Below are positions 6,666 to 14,912 of a DNA stretch of 64,000 nt, piece by piece. Positions within the stretch are counted from its first letter, which is position 1. Each line of letters starts with the position of its first letter. The notes under the pieces were generated by a model. The model worked only from the letters and a program-made list of their open reading frames with translations. It ran no database searches and had not been told where the DNA came from. The DNA comes from Pseudoalteromonas marina (GTDB taxonomy: Bacteria; Pseudomonadota; Gammaproteobacteria; Enterobacterales; Alteromonadaceae): assembly GCF_000238335.3 (NCBI RefSeq), contig NZ_AHCB03000012.1:372001-436000 (forward strand), given 5' to 3'. A program made the position numbers and the translations under genes.

Positions 6666-8075
6666 ATGGTTCAAAATTTAGTTTTAATCTTTTTTTTATT
6701 CTTTGCCAGTTATTCACTGGCTTTGGACAGTGAGGATATAAAGCAAGATAAATCTGTTAGTCTCGCAACGATTGCAGACAGCATCGCCATGCAATACCAG
6801 CAGATGGGATGGTTTTCCGGAGCATTACTGATAACTAAAGATAATGAGGTGGAGTTTGCGTCATCTTATGGCTTTCAGAATGTCGAAGAAAAAATAAAGA
6901 ACAGCATTCAAAGTCGCTTTAATCTTGGCTCAATCATGAAAGACTTTACCAAAGTCTTGATCTTGCAACAGGTTGAGGCTGGCAAATTAAAGTTAAGTGA
7001 TAAACTAGTTAGCTTTGAGTTGGGGTTCAAACAACCTGATGCTGATAAAATCACGATTGAGCACCTACTAAATCATAGTGCAGGCTTTGCTGATATCTTT
7101 GTGGCTGAATATCGTCAGAATCAACTTGCATTTGATACTCTAAACAAGAAAATAAAGATATTGATAAATAACCCCCTTTTATATACACCTGGAACTGATC
7201 GAAAATATTCAAATTATGGGTATGTGGTATTAGGAGTGATTCTTGAGAAAGTAACTGGAAAGCCTTTCGAAGAACTACTCAAAAACAATATATTCAATTG
7301 GGTTGAGATGTCTTCAACGACCTTCAGGCCGGTTAATTCTCATGAATATCAATCAACCCGATATACATACCAATACAATGGCAACTTGAGGAAGGCAGGT
7401 GTTACTGAACACCCTAGTCCCGATGGCGGTATTGAATCGACTGTTGTGGATGTGCAACGATTTTATCGAGCGTTATTCTATAGCGATAAGTTATTGAAAA
7501 ACTCAGACGCGATTAATCGCCACCTATTTGCAATGGACGGCTCCCACTGGGGCGCATATGGAGGTGGTCTAGGCGTCAGTGCAGCCGTGGAAGTAGATTT
7601 GGACACTGGCTATGAAATAGTTGTTCTGGCGAATACTGATCACTTAGTTGCCGAACGCATTTCCGGTCGAATTCACTCTTACATCAAAAATGGTGAGTAT
7701 CAACCAGTTAAACAATTGGAAAAAAACTTTGCCTTTAAGTACTATCAATCAAAAGGAAAACAACAATTCTATAAACACTTCAAACAGGTTTATAAAGACA
7801 ATGGTTACAGTCGATTCATCGGCAGAACAATTAATGAAGTAGGAATGGAACTACTTAGTACAAAATCATGGACCGAAGCATTTGATATGTTCGAATATTT
7901 AGTTTCATTGTTTCCCAATGCACCGCAGGCCTACGACAGTTTGGCATTCGCCTATTTATCGAAAGGAGATAGCGAGGCTGCGAAAAGTACTTTTAGCAAA
8001 TCTTTAACTATTGATGGTAGTTTTAAAAGTGATTACGTGAGTGATAATTACGGTCATGACAATATGCTCAAGTAA
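6666..8075 (+). CDS. Exported beta-lactamase-fold serine hydrolase with C-terminal TPR (integron cassette 6)
   Basis: 469 aa with a good Shine-Dalgarno (AAAGGA) 9 bases before the ATG. The signal peptide covers about residues 1-20. The catalytic domain (PF00144, class C beta-lactamase/DD-peptidase fold) shows SIMK at residues 89-92 (nucleophile Ser89, Lys92) and YSN at 181-183. From about residue 385 two TPR-like repeats end the protein. Members include esterases, peptidases and lactamases, so activity against antibiotics cannot be assumed. It is unusually large for an integron cassette and is the only one here with a clear enzyme fold and its own ribosome-binding site. Confidence 0.85.
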   Translation: MVQNLVLIFFLFFASYSLALDSEDIKQDKSVSLATIADSIAMQYQQMGWFSGALLITKDNEVEFASSYGFQNVEEKIKNSIQSRFNLGSIMKDFTKVLILQQVEAGKLKLSDKLVSFELGFKQPDADKITIEHLLNHSAGFADIFVAEYRQNQLAFDTLNKKIKILINNPLLYTPGTDRKYSNYGYVVLGVILEKVTGKPFEELLKNNIFNWVEMSSTTFRPVNSHEYQSTRYTYQYNGNLRKAGVTEHPSPDGGIESTVVDVQRFYRALFYSDKLLKNSDAINRHLFAMDGSHWGAYGGGLGVSAAVEVDLDTGYEIVVLANTDHLVAERISGRIHSYIKNGEYQPVKQLEKNFAFKYYQSKGKQQFYKHFKQVYKDNGYSRFIGRTINEVGMELLSTKSWTEAFDMFEYLVSLFPNAPQAYDSLAFAYLSKGDSEAAKSTFSKSLTIDGSFKSDYVSDNYGHDNMLK

Positions 8076-8099
8076 GGACAGGCTATCGCCAGCCGCTTA

Positions 8100-8116
8100 G
8101 TTTTGCGTTATGTGCC
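8100..8116 (+). other. Possible degenerate attC right core after cassette 6
   Basis: GCGTTATGTGC occurs 30 bases after the hydrolase stop, preceded by CCGCTTAG. It resembles the right half of the other attC sites (compare GGCGTTATGAC). No partner left core is seen, so the site is incomplete or degenerate and probably marks the array's right end. Confidence 0.35.
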
Positions 8117-8186
8117 ATGAGTAACAGAAAGTTTAGTCTCCTGTTTAGAGTCTTACTTATGCTTCTAGTCATTTTAGGAAGTAAGC

Positions 8187-8220
8187 GGGGTCAAATTTTG
8201 ACTTCAGACATTAAAACCTT
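8187..8220 (-). repeat. Dispersed repeat, inverted fragment D
   Basis: GGTCAAATTTTGACTTCAGA is the reverse complement of the shared tail of copies A-C with one base changed; flanking bases also match. It lies to the right of the last cassette in opposite orientation to copy A on the left. The repeat family therefore flanks the array as an inverted pair. The rest of 8076-8640 is AT-rich with no gene seen. Confidence 0.75.
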
Positions 8221-8640
8221 CGATGTCTGCTCATGACACTTTGCAGATTAAACCTAATCTATCGAGTTAAATGAAAATTTAACGGAATATGAGTCAGGTG
8301 AGTTAAAGCAAGTACAGGCATAACTATCTGTAGTTTTATTAAATTGATGAGTTACGCCAAACATTTTTGTTATTGCTTTCCCGGTGATTACTTAGCGGTT
8401 TAGTGATGTTTACGGTTACTGCATTTCCTTTTGGTTTTAAGTGTTTATTTCTGTTTTTATTTACCTAAATATTGTCTTACTTAGGTTTTGGCTGAGTTTT
8501 AGCAAGGTAATAATAGCAGTAATAAACTGTTAAATAACGGTAGTAAAAATAATTTATTATAGTGAATGTAGGTTCCTACCCTGTTGTGAATTTTATGTAT
8601 AATGTTACTTAAATATAAGGATTTAAGCAGTGGGATCAAA

Positions 8641-9075
8641 ATGCTAATACAGCTTATTATTGGAACATTTGTTATTTGTGGCACGGTGCTAATACAAGCA
8701 ATGTTTATTGGTGTTTTGTCTAAAGTGCTGGCTAATATTAACGATTGGTTACTAAATGGCTCAAAAACTCTAAAGATGATTTTAGTCGTCACGGCAATGG
8801 TAATTTGGTTGGTAGGAGGCTTAACGGCGAGTGCGTGGTTATGGGCTGCTATATTTTTAATTTTTGATGTTTTTAGCGAATTAGAGTCCGCACTTTATTT
8901 TTCGGTTGTTACCTTTACAACACTTGGTTATGGCGACGTTGTGTTGGGCACTCAATGGAGGCTGCTTGGCAGTTTAACGGCTGTTAATGGGTTAATAATT
9001 GTAGGGCTTAATACGGCTTTTTTAATGGAAGCTATTTCTCAAATAAGAAAAGTTCAATCTAAAAAGCCAAGTTAA
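8641..9075 (+). CDS. Small potassium-channel family membrane protein
   Basis: 144 aa from the ATG at 8641, preferred because GTGGGA precedes it; an ATG at 8602 in the same frame would add 13 polar residues without a ribosome-binding site. Four hydrophobic stretches are present. Between the last two is a pore loop with the K+ selectivity filter TLGYGD at residues 94-99, followed by the final inner helix. This is the Ion_trans_2 (PF07885) fold. There is no RCK/TrkA nucleotide-binding domain, so gating is unclear. It probably conducts K+ across the inner membrane as a tetramer or dimer. Confidence 0.85.
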   Translation: MLIQLIIGTFVICGTVLIQAMFIGVLSKVLANINDWLLNGSKTLKMILVVTAMVIWLVGGLTASAWLWAAIFLIFDVFSELESALYFSVVTFTTLGYGDVVLGTQWRLLGSLTAVNGLIIVGLNTAFLMEAISQIRKVQSKKPS

Positions 9076-9136
9076 ATGCTCTCTATTGCAATATATAAAA
9101 ACTCTCTAGTTAAAGCTGGGAAGTTTATTGTGTTAT

Positions 9137-9176
9137 GAATTTATAAACCTAAGCTTTAACTTTGGCTTATAAATTC
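9137..9176. terminator. Stem-loop between convergent channel and sulfotransferase genes
   Basis: Ten-base arms GAATTTATAA (9137-9146) and TTATAAATTC (9167-9176) are perfectly complementary, with a second partial pairing inside. It lies between two convergent genes, as expected of a bidirectional terminator, though the T-tracts are poor. Confidence 0.5.
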
Positions 9177-9206
9177 ACTTTTACTAAAGCAATGCATAAT
9201 TAATGG

Positions 9207-10790
9207 CTATTGCAACGTAATTCCTTGCTCTAACAGGTAATTTTGAGCCTCGTCACTATGGGGTTTAAATGCCTTCCAACGCCCAATGGCTTTGTTGTTT
9301 AGCGGTTGGCGTACTTGCACTTTACTGGCAGTAGATACCGGTGCGGTGTTTAAGTGAAAGTCTATACACTGTTCTTGCCACTCTAAATCACAAAAGCTGA
9401 CTAACTCTTTTATTTGCTGCTCGGGCTGTGCGACTAATTCTTCGTATTTCACAATTTTTATATTGCTGTGCAGGGTGCTGAAGTGCTGTATGAGTTTATA
9501 AAAACGGCTATAAAATTTAGCAGTGTCGAGTAGGTCTAGCGAATACGCGTAGTAAGGGTTGTTAATGGTAAATAGCTGGCGGTAGTTACCAATACAGGTG
9601 TCCATTGGGTCGCGCAGCATACAAATAATTTTAGCGTTTGGCAGTGCTTTAGTGATTAAGTCGATATAAAAAAAGTTAAACGGGAGTTTATCTATAAAAT
9701 GTTTATGGCTACCGGTAGTAACGCGGGTGGCGTTTAAATATGTTGAGCCAAGCTGATTAAAATCAAGTTCATACGCTTTAGTGAGTGTTTGTATGTCGAG
9801 CACGTTTGGTGTGGGTGTGTTGCTTAACCTTTTTACACTTAGGCCGAAGTCTTGTAGTTCACCAGCCGATTGCACGTCGCTATGGCTCGATAATATTCTC
9901 TCAACTAATGTGGTACCAGAGCGGGGCATACCTAATACAAAAATAGGCTCAGCGGTGGGATTGCCGTTTACTTGTTGGTTTTTGTGTTTAGCACTGAGTT
10001 GTTTTATATGTTCAAACAACGCATTTGACGATGCGTTATCAAACGGGGTAAGTGCATGCTTTGCTGCTTTACCTTGTTGTAACGCGGTAAAGGCGTCAGA
10101 AAATGCGCCAATATCTTGGTATTCTTTTGCCAGTGCATGGCCTATGTGTAATTTAGCATCAGGGTGTGAAACCTGCTCAAACACTTGCTTTAACCGTGTA
10201 ATATTATTTTTTTGCTTTGTTACTTTAGTTAAATCACTGAGTGCAAAGTGGCTTTGATGATGAAGCGGGTTAAGTGCAATGGCATGTTCAAACGCGGTGT
10301 GTGCTTTGTCAAATAGGCCCAAAAACTTGGCGCTTACTGCAAAGTTGTAATAAAACTGGGGTTGAGGTTGTTGTTTGGCATTGGCTAATGTGAGTGCACA
10401 TTCAAAATAATGTAAAGCGTGTTCGTGTAGGCCTGCTTGCGTAAGTGCAACGCCTAGAGTATCGGCGTCGAGTGCTTTTTTTATTTGTGTAATAGGCACC
10501 GACAGCGCTACATTTTTTGCTTTTTTTAAGTCACCGGTAAGCGCATAACATTTTGCCAGTTGAGCAGAATATTCAATGCTAGAGCCAAGTGTTAAGGCTT
10601 TTTCGATTAGCTTGATGGCTTTATAAATTTGCCCTACTTGCAAGTTGACCATTGCCAGTAAAAAATAGCCGTCGGCAAAGTCAGGTTTATGCGAAACCAG
10701 TTCAACTAAGCTTTTGTGGGCAAGTTGTACTTTGCCTTCGTTTAAATATTTAATAGCGCTTTGATGGAGTTGTTTTAAATTTGGCTGCAT
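9207..10790 (-). CDS. TPR-repeat sulfotransferase, paired with TBDR 1
   Basis: 527 aa. Residues 1 to about 260 are tetratricopeptide repeats. From about 280 it is a PAPS-dependent sulfotransferase (Sulfotransfer_3 type), with the 5'-phosphosulfate loop GMPRSGTT at 287-294 and a 3'-phosphate motif around LRDPMDTCIGNYR. No signal peptide, so it should act in the cytoplasm. The PAPS loop resembles tyrosylprotein sulfotransferases, but the acceptor (peptide, lipid or sugar) is not known. The gene lies 91 bases downstream of a TBDR gene with a terminator between them. It has no clear Shine-Dalgarno, so expression is probably low. A second gene of this type at 52210-53646 has the same setting. Confidence 0.88.
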   Translation of the reverse strand: MQPNLKQLHQSAIKYLNEGKVQLAHKSLVELVSHKPDFADGYFLLAMVNLQVGQIYKAIKLIEKALTLGSSIEYSAQLAKCYALTGDLKKAKNVALSVPITQIKKALDADTLGVALTQAGLHEHALHYFECALTLANAKQQPQPQFYYNFAVSAKFLGLFDKAHTAFEHAIALNPLHHQSHFALSDLTKVTKQKNNITRLKQVFEQVSHPDAKLHIGHALAKEYQDIGAFSDAFTALQQGKAAKHALTPFDNASSNALFEHIKQLSAKHKNQQVNGNPTAEPIFVLGMPRSGTTLVERILSSHSDVQSAGELQDFGLSVKRLSNTPTPNVLDIQTLTKAYELDFNQLGSTYLNATRVTTGSHKHFIDKLPFNFFYIDLITKALPNAKIICMLRDPMDTCIGNYRQLFTINNPYYAYSLDLLDTAKFYSRFYKLIQHFSTLHSNIKIVKYEELVAQPEQQIKELVSFCDLEWQEQCIDFHLNTAPVSTASKVQVRQPLNNKAIGRWKAFKPHSDEAQNYLLEQGITLQ

Positions 10791-10826
10791 TTTTTATTTG
10801 TATTGTTTAGTTACGCGTTAATAAAG

Positions 10827-10856
10827 AAAAAAGGCCCAAATAAATTTGAGCCTTTT
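10827..10856 (-). terminator. Rho-independent terminator between TBDR 1 and its sulfotransferase
   Basis: On the minus strand AAGGCUCAAAU pairs with AUUUGGGCCUU (one G-U pair), followed by UUUUCUUU. It lies inside the TBDR-sulfotransferase gap, so sulfotransferase transcription needs readthrough or its own weak promoter. Confidence 0.8.
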
Positions 10857-10881
10857 GATTGTACTTAAACTTAACGGTTAA

Positions 10882-13296
10882 TTATATTTCAAACTTATAA
10901 TTAAATTTAATGCCTACCGTTAATGGACGGTTGATAAAGTAACCATAGTTACGTTGTATATCAGTTCTATTTGCTGAGGTAATATCGGCATCTGAACGGC
11001 GAACAGACGTAACGGCGTATTTATTAAATACGTTGTCTACGTAAACGGTCGCTGACCACTCATCGGCGGTTAGTTTAGCTGAAATATTGCTTAAGCTATA
11101 ACCTGGTAATGTTTCACCGTTATCGCGTAAACCAACACGAGAAATTACATCGCTTTGTGCGGTAATACCGTAGTTAATATCAAGCGTTTTGTCGTTAAAC
11201 ACATCGGTTTGATAGTTTACACCCATTGAAAACTGGTGCTCAGACGAGCCTGGTAAACGGTCGCCATCTTCTGCACCATCTGTGCCGTCTGAATTAAATA
11301 AGAATGGTGCGTCTGATGTTAGCTCTGCTTTTGTGTATGCATATGTAGAATACACAGAGAATGAGTCAGATAAAATTGCACGCGACGATATTTCAATACC
11401 TTTCGCATTGGCTGAACCGGCATTAGACAAGTACGGTAGTTGGCCTACCTCGGTTGCACCGGCAACTTGTGCGTCGTCCCAATCTATATTAAATAATGCA
11501 GCGTTAAAGTGTAAACGGCTTCTTAACCATGTGCTTTTAAACCCAAGCTCGTAGTTAGTTGTTGTATCTGCATCGTAAAGCATTTCACTTGGGTTACCAC
11601 AACCCGCTTGGTTAGCTGGTAATGGATCAGGACAAGGTGCTAAACCATTTGAACCACCAATTCTAAAGCCTTCACTTATTGTTGCGTAACCCATTACTGA
11701 ATTAGTAAATTGATACTTGGCGTTAAATTTAAATAGGCTGCCGTTGTCGCTTGCTTCATTTTGTTCAAAGTTAAGTGTTACGTCGTCTGGGCCTGCGCCG
11801 CCAAATAAGGTATTAAATAATGGAAAGTCGACCGCTGACTCAGACTCTACATCGTATTTGTAAAAACGAGCGCCTACAGTAATATCGAGTTTCTCGGTAA
11901 CTTGGTAACCAATTTCACCAAATAAAGCTGACTCTGTTATTTCAACGCGGTCAATTGAGTAGTATTCAAGTTGGTCTGGACGAGATTGGTCTGCACCAAA
12001 GTTTTCTACTGCAAAATCGCCAAAGCCTGGCGTGTATTCTTGGCTAGACGCATCACTTTCAATTTTGTTGTAAAAGCCACCTACAATCCAGTTAATATCA
12101 CTGTCGTTTTGTGATACTAAACGAATCTCTTGTGTGAACGTGTCTTGCTCTTCAATTTCACGTGTGAACGATGAAAACGCAGGAAATTCTTCGTAGCCGT
12201 AATCAAGGCGAATAAGTAAATCGGTTTGGTCACGTTGGCCGTCTGCATCAAAATTTGAAATACCTGTTGCCGATACTAATTCAGCAAAACCTAGGTCTGC
12301 TTTTAACTCTAAGCTTAGTAGTTGGTTTTCTTTTTCACGCGGTTCTTCGTAGCGATAACCTGACTCGTATTCACCAATTAAATCGCTAAGACCGTTATCG
12401 GCGCTTAATGTATTGTAATGAACAATTGAGCGACCTTCGCTGTCTTGGTTTTGGTAAAAGTAGTTAAGTGTACCTTCAAATGTTTCGCTTGGTTTAAAGC
12501 GAACAGAAATACGCCCTGTAGTGGTTGATTCACCGTTGGCGTCTTCTACATTTTTAAGGTTGTTGTTAACTGCTGCGCTGTCGGTCCAATCTGGATCAGG
12601 TAACGATACGCCCGGCTCACGCACTACGTAACCATAGTCAATAAAACCTGGGTCTTCGTAAATGTTTAAACTAGCACGAACGGCAAGTGTGTCTTCAATT
12701 AATGGTAAGTTAAATATGAATCCACCTTCACCGCCAATAGAGTCGCTTTCTTGTGTTTGCGATACATTGCCGAATACTTCAAGTGATGTGAAATCAAGCT
12801 CAGGCTCTTTAAGCATGTAACGAATAGCACCACCTAATGTACCTGCACCGTACAGCGTACCTTGTGGCCCAATAAGAACCTCTACGCGCTCTACGTCGAC
12901 TAGGCGCATATCAATGGCGACTGGGATCTCGTTAATGTAAGTTGCAACCGTGCCACCGTCTGATGATGGACCTGAAGAGTTTGTGTTTAAACCACGTACA
13001 ATAATAGGTGAACCAGAACGACCACCTTGATCGGTAATTGTTAAACCAGGTACCCAACGTGCTACATCGGCGAGTTCGCTGATGTTTTGGTCTTTCATTA
13101 TGTCGGCATCAAGCGCTGTAATGTTAAGCGGTGCGTTTTGCACTGAGCCGCTACGTCGTGTTGCTGTTACTTCAATAACTTCAAGTGATTTGTCTTTTGC
13201 GGTTTCTTGCTCTTGGGCAAACGCAGTATTTGGAAGTAAAAAAGCGCTAGATAGGGCGCCCGACATAGCCAAGGTTAACAAGCTTGGTTTAAACAT
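10882..13296 (-). CDS. TonB-dependent outer-membrane receptor 1
   Basis: 804 aa. The signal peptide covers about residues 1-27 (ending NTAFA), then comes a TonB-box-like VIEVTATRR near residue 40. The plug domain spans about 50-165 (PLNITALDADIM, IIVRGLN, VEVLIGPQGTLYGAGTLGGAIR). A 22-strand barrel ends in an aromatic C-terminal residue pattern (VGIKFNYKFEI). AGGGATC precedes the ATG. TonB-ExbBD would energise uptake of a large substrate across the outer membrane. The plug is of the general Alteromonadales 'siderophore/carbohydrate' type; the substrate cannot be read. The gene is followed by a terminator and then a TPR-sulfotransferase. Confidence 0.92.
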   Translation of the reverse strand: MFKPSLLTLAMSGALSSAFLLPNTAFAQEQETAKDKSLEVIEVTATRRSGSVQNAPLNITALDADIMKDQNISELADVARWVPGLTITDQGGRSGSPIIVRGLNTNSSGPSSDGGTVATYINEIPVAIDMRLVDVERVEVLIGPQGTLYGAGTLGGAIRYMLKEPELDFTSLEVFGNVSQTQESDSIGGEGGFIFNLPLIEDTLAVRASLNIYEDPGFIDYGYVVREPGVSLPDPDWTDSAAVNNNLKNVEDANGESTTTGRISVRFKPSETFEGTLNYFYQNQDSEGRSIVHYNTLSADNGLSDLIGEYESGYRYEEPREKENQLLSLELKADLGFAELVSATGISNFDADGQRDQTDLLIRLDYGYEEFPAFSSFTREIEEQDTFTQEIRLVSQNDSDINWIVGGFYNKIESDASSQEYTPGFGDFAVENFGADQSRPDQLEYYSIDRVEITESALFGEIGYQVTEKLDITVGARFYKYDVESESAVDFPLFNTLFGGAGPDDVTLNFEQNEASDNGSLFKFNAKYQFTNSVMGYATISEGFRIGGSNGLAPCPDPLPANQAGCGNPSEMLYDADTTTNYELGFKSTWLRSRLHFNAALFNIDWDDAQVAGATEVGQLPYLSNAGSANAKGIEISSRAILSDSFSVYSTYAYTKAELTSDAPFLFNSDGTDGAEDGDRLPGSSEHQFSMGVNYQTDVFNDKTLDINYGITAQSDVISRVGLRDNGETLPGYSLSNISAKLTADEWSATVYVDNVFNKYAVTSVRRSDADITSANRTDIQRNYGYFINRPLTVGIKFNYKFEI

Positions 13297-13763
13297 AAAA
13301 ATGATCCCTAGTTCAAAGATTTAACATAAGTAAAGTACAGTGAATATGATATCAGTCACAATCGAATCAGGGAATGTGTAAATTGAATTAAAATTCACTT
13401 TTTTAGAATAAAAAAGGATTGGTTAGGTGTGGTTTGTTGGGTTTGTTAAATTTATCACCCATTTATTGGTAGCTTTACCCGCGAAAGGTACAATTTATGT
13501 ACGGTTTTAATTTTTGTGAATATTTGAATGACTATTCATCCTTTTTTGCATGCTTGTATTTTTGTGGTGTTAATTTTTTGTAAGTTTATTTGGCTGGGCA
13601 GGGAGCCATTTATTTTTTAGTAAGTTGTAGCGGTTTAAAAAAAGTTTTACCTCCCCATAACCTACTTTTAAATAAAGGTTTTTTATATGACTAAATGGGC
13701 GAATGTGTTTATTAGTTCGTACATTCAATTTAATTTTTAATTCGTATGCATCAAGGATCTGTT
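13297..13763. other. Divergent intergenic region (about 465 bp) between TBDR 1 and the flavin reductase
   Basis: AT-rich, with no ORF or repeat recognised. It must hold the promoters of both divergent genes. Their -10/-35 boxes cannot be assigned with confidence. Confidence 0.5.
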
Positions 13764-14858
13764 ATGAGCCAGCTTTTTTCGCCGTTATCTTTGGGTAAGC
13801 TCAGTTTACCTAACCGCATTATTATTGCACCTATGTGCCAATATTCAGCTATTAATGGTGAGGCAACTGATTGGCATACTATTCATTTAGGTCAACTGAG
13901 TTTAAGTGGAGCCGGTTTACTTATTATTGAAGCGACGGCTGTAAGCCCTGAGGGGCGAATAAGCTATGGTGATTTAGGTCTGTGGAATAATGAAACCCAA
14001 CAAGCATTAGGTAAAACTTTAAACGCGGTTAGGCAATATAGTGACATGCCTATAGGTATTCAGCTAGCGCATGCAGGGCGTAAAGCGTCAACCGGTAAAC
14101 CGTGGGACGACGTAGGTGCTATTTCACTTAGCGATAAAAATGGTTGGCAAACTATTGCGCCATCAGCACAGGCTTACGATGAGCATTCGTTTGAACCTGT
14201 TGCAATGAGTAAAGCAGATATAGCGCAATTAATTGCGGACTTTGCAAGCGCTGCTAAACGCGCCGACGAGCTAGGCCTTGATCTGATCGAATTACATGGT
14301 GCTCATGGGTATTTGTTGCATCAGTTTTTATCACCTTTGAGTAATAAGCGTGACGATGAATATGGAAGCAGTTTACAAAACCGTATGCGCATTGTAATGG
14401 AGGTATTTAAAGCTGTTCGCGCAGAGTTTAACAGTAACAAACCCGTGGGTATTCGAATCTCAGCGACTGACTGGGTTGAAGGTGGCTGGGATTTAGAGCA
14501 ATCAATAGTGCTTGCTAAAGCGCTTGATGAGCTTGGCTGTGATTTTATTCATGTAAGTACTGCGGGTTTAAGCCCTTTACAGCAAATACCTGTTGAGCCT
14601 TGCTTTCAGGTGCCTTTTGCTACTGCAATAAAACAGGCCGTTAATATGCCGGTTATTGCGGTGGGTTTAATTACCGAAGCGCAACAAGCAGAAAATATTT
14701 TAAGCGAGCACAAAGCCGATGCAGTGGCTTTAGCTAGAGGTATTTTATATAACCCACATTGGCCATGGCATGCAGCAGCTGAATTGGGTGCAACAGTTAA
14801 CGCACCTAAGCAATATTTACGTTCAAGCCCCCATGGAAAGCCTTCGCCCATAAAGTGA
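13764..14858 (+). CDS. NADH:flavin oxidoreductase, old yellow enzyme family (YqjM-like)
   Basis: 364 aa from the ATG at 13764, chosen because CAAGGAT lies about 8 bases upstream; an ATG six codons earlier is less likely. FMN-binding TIM barrel. C25 in PMCQYS matches the redox-tuning Cys of YqjM-type enzymes, and HGAHGYLLHQFLSP carries the substrate-binding His pair and the phosphate/FMN region. It reduces activated C=C bonds of enones using NAD(P)H in the cytoplasm. It is transcribed alone; a terminator follows at once. Confidence 0.9.
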   Translation: MSQLFSPLSLGKLSLPNRIIIAPMCQYSAINGEATDWHTIHLGQLSLSGAGLLIIEATAVSPEGRISYGDLGLWNNETQQALGKTLNAVRQYSDMPIGIQLAHAGRKASTGKPWDDVGAISLSDKNGWQTIAPSAQAYDEHSFEPVAMSKADIAQLIADFASAAKRADELGLDLIELHGAHGYLLHQFLSPLSNKRDDEYGSSLQNRMRIVMEVFKAVRAEFNSNKPVGIRISATDWVEGGWDLEQSIVLAKALDELGCDFIHVSTAGLSPLQQIPVEPCFQVPFATAIKQAVNMPVIAVGLITEAQQAENILSEHKADAVALARGILYNPHWPWHAAAELGATVNAPKQYLRSSPHGKPSPIK

Positions 14859-14863
14859 CCTAA

Positions 14864-14890
14864 TAAAAACCTCAGTTTCTTGAGGTTTTA
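14864..14890 (+). terminator. Rho-independent terminator after the flavin reductase
   Basis: AAAACCTCA and TGAGGTTTT arms with a 6-base loop, followed by ATTTAATT. It ends the reductase transcript and lies just upstream of the MFS gene's start. Confidence 0.75.
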
Positions 14891-14912
14891 TTTAATTAAT
14901 TTTGAGAATGCC

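Noticed and set aside
3000..8640. An integron integrase or transposase gene in the accessory island
   Set aside because: No frame of suitable length or motif exists; the array appears integrase-less within the window.
9781..10257. A 158-codon frame opposite the sulfotransferase gene
   Set aside because: It is a shadow of a gene with clear domain motifs; its product is Cys-rich and unlike any family.
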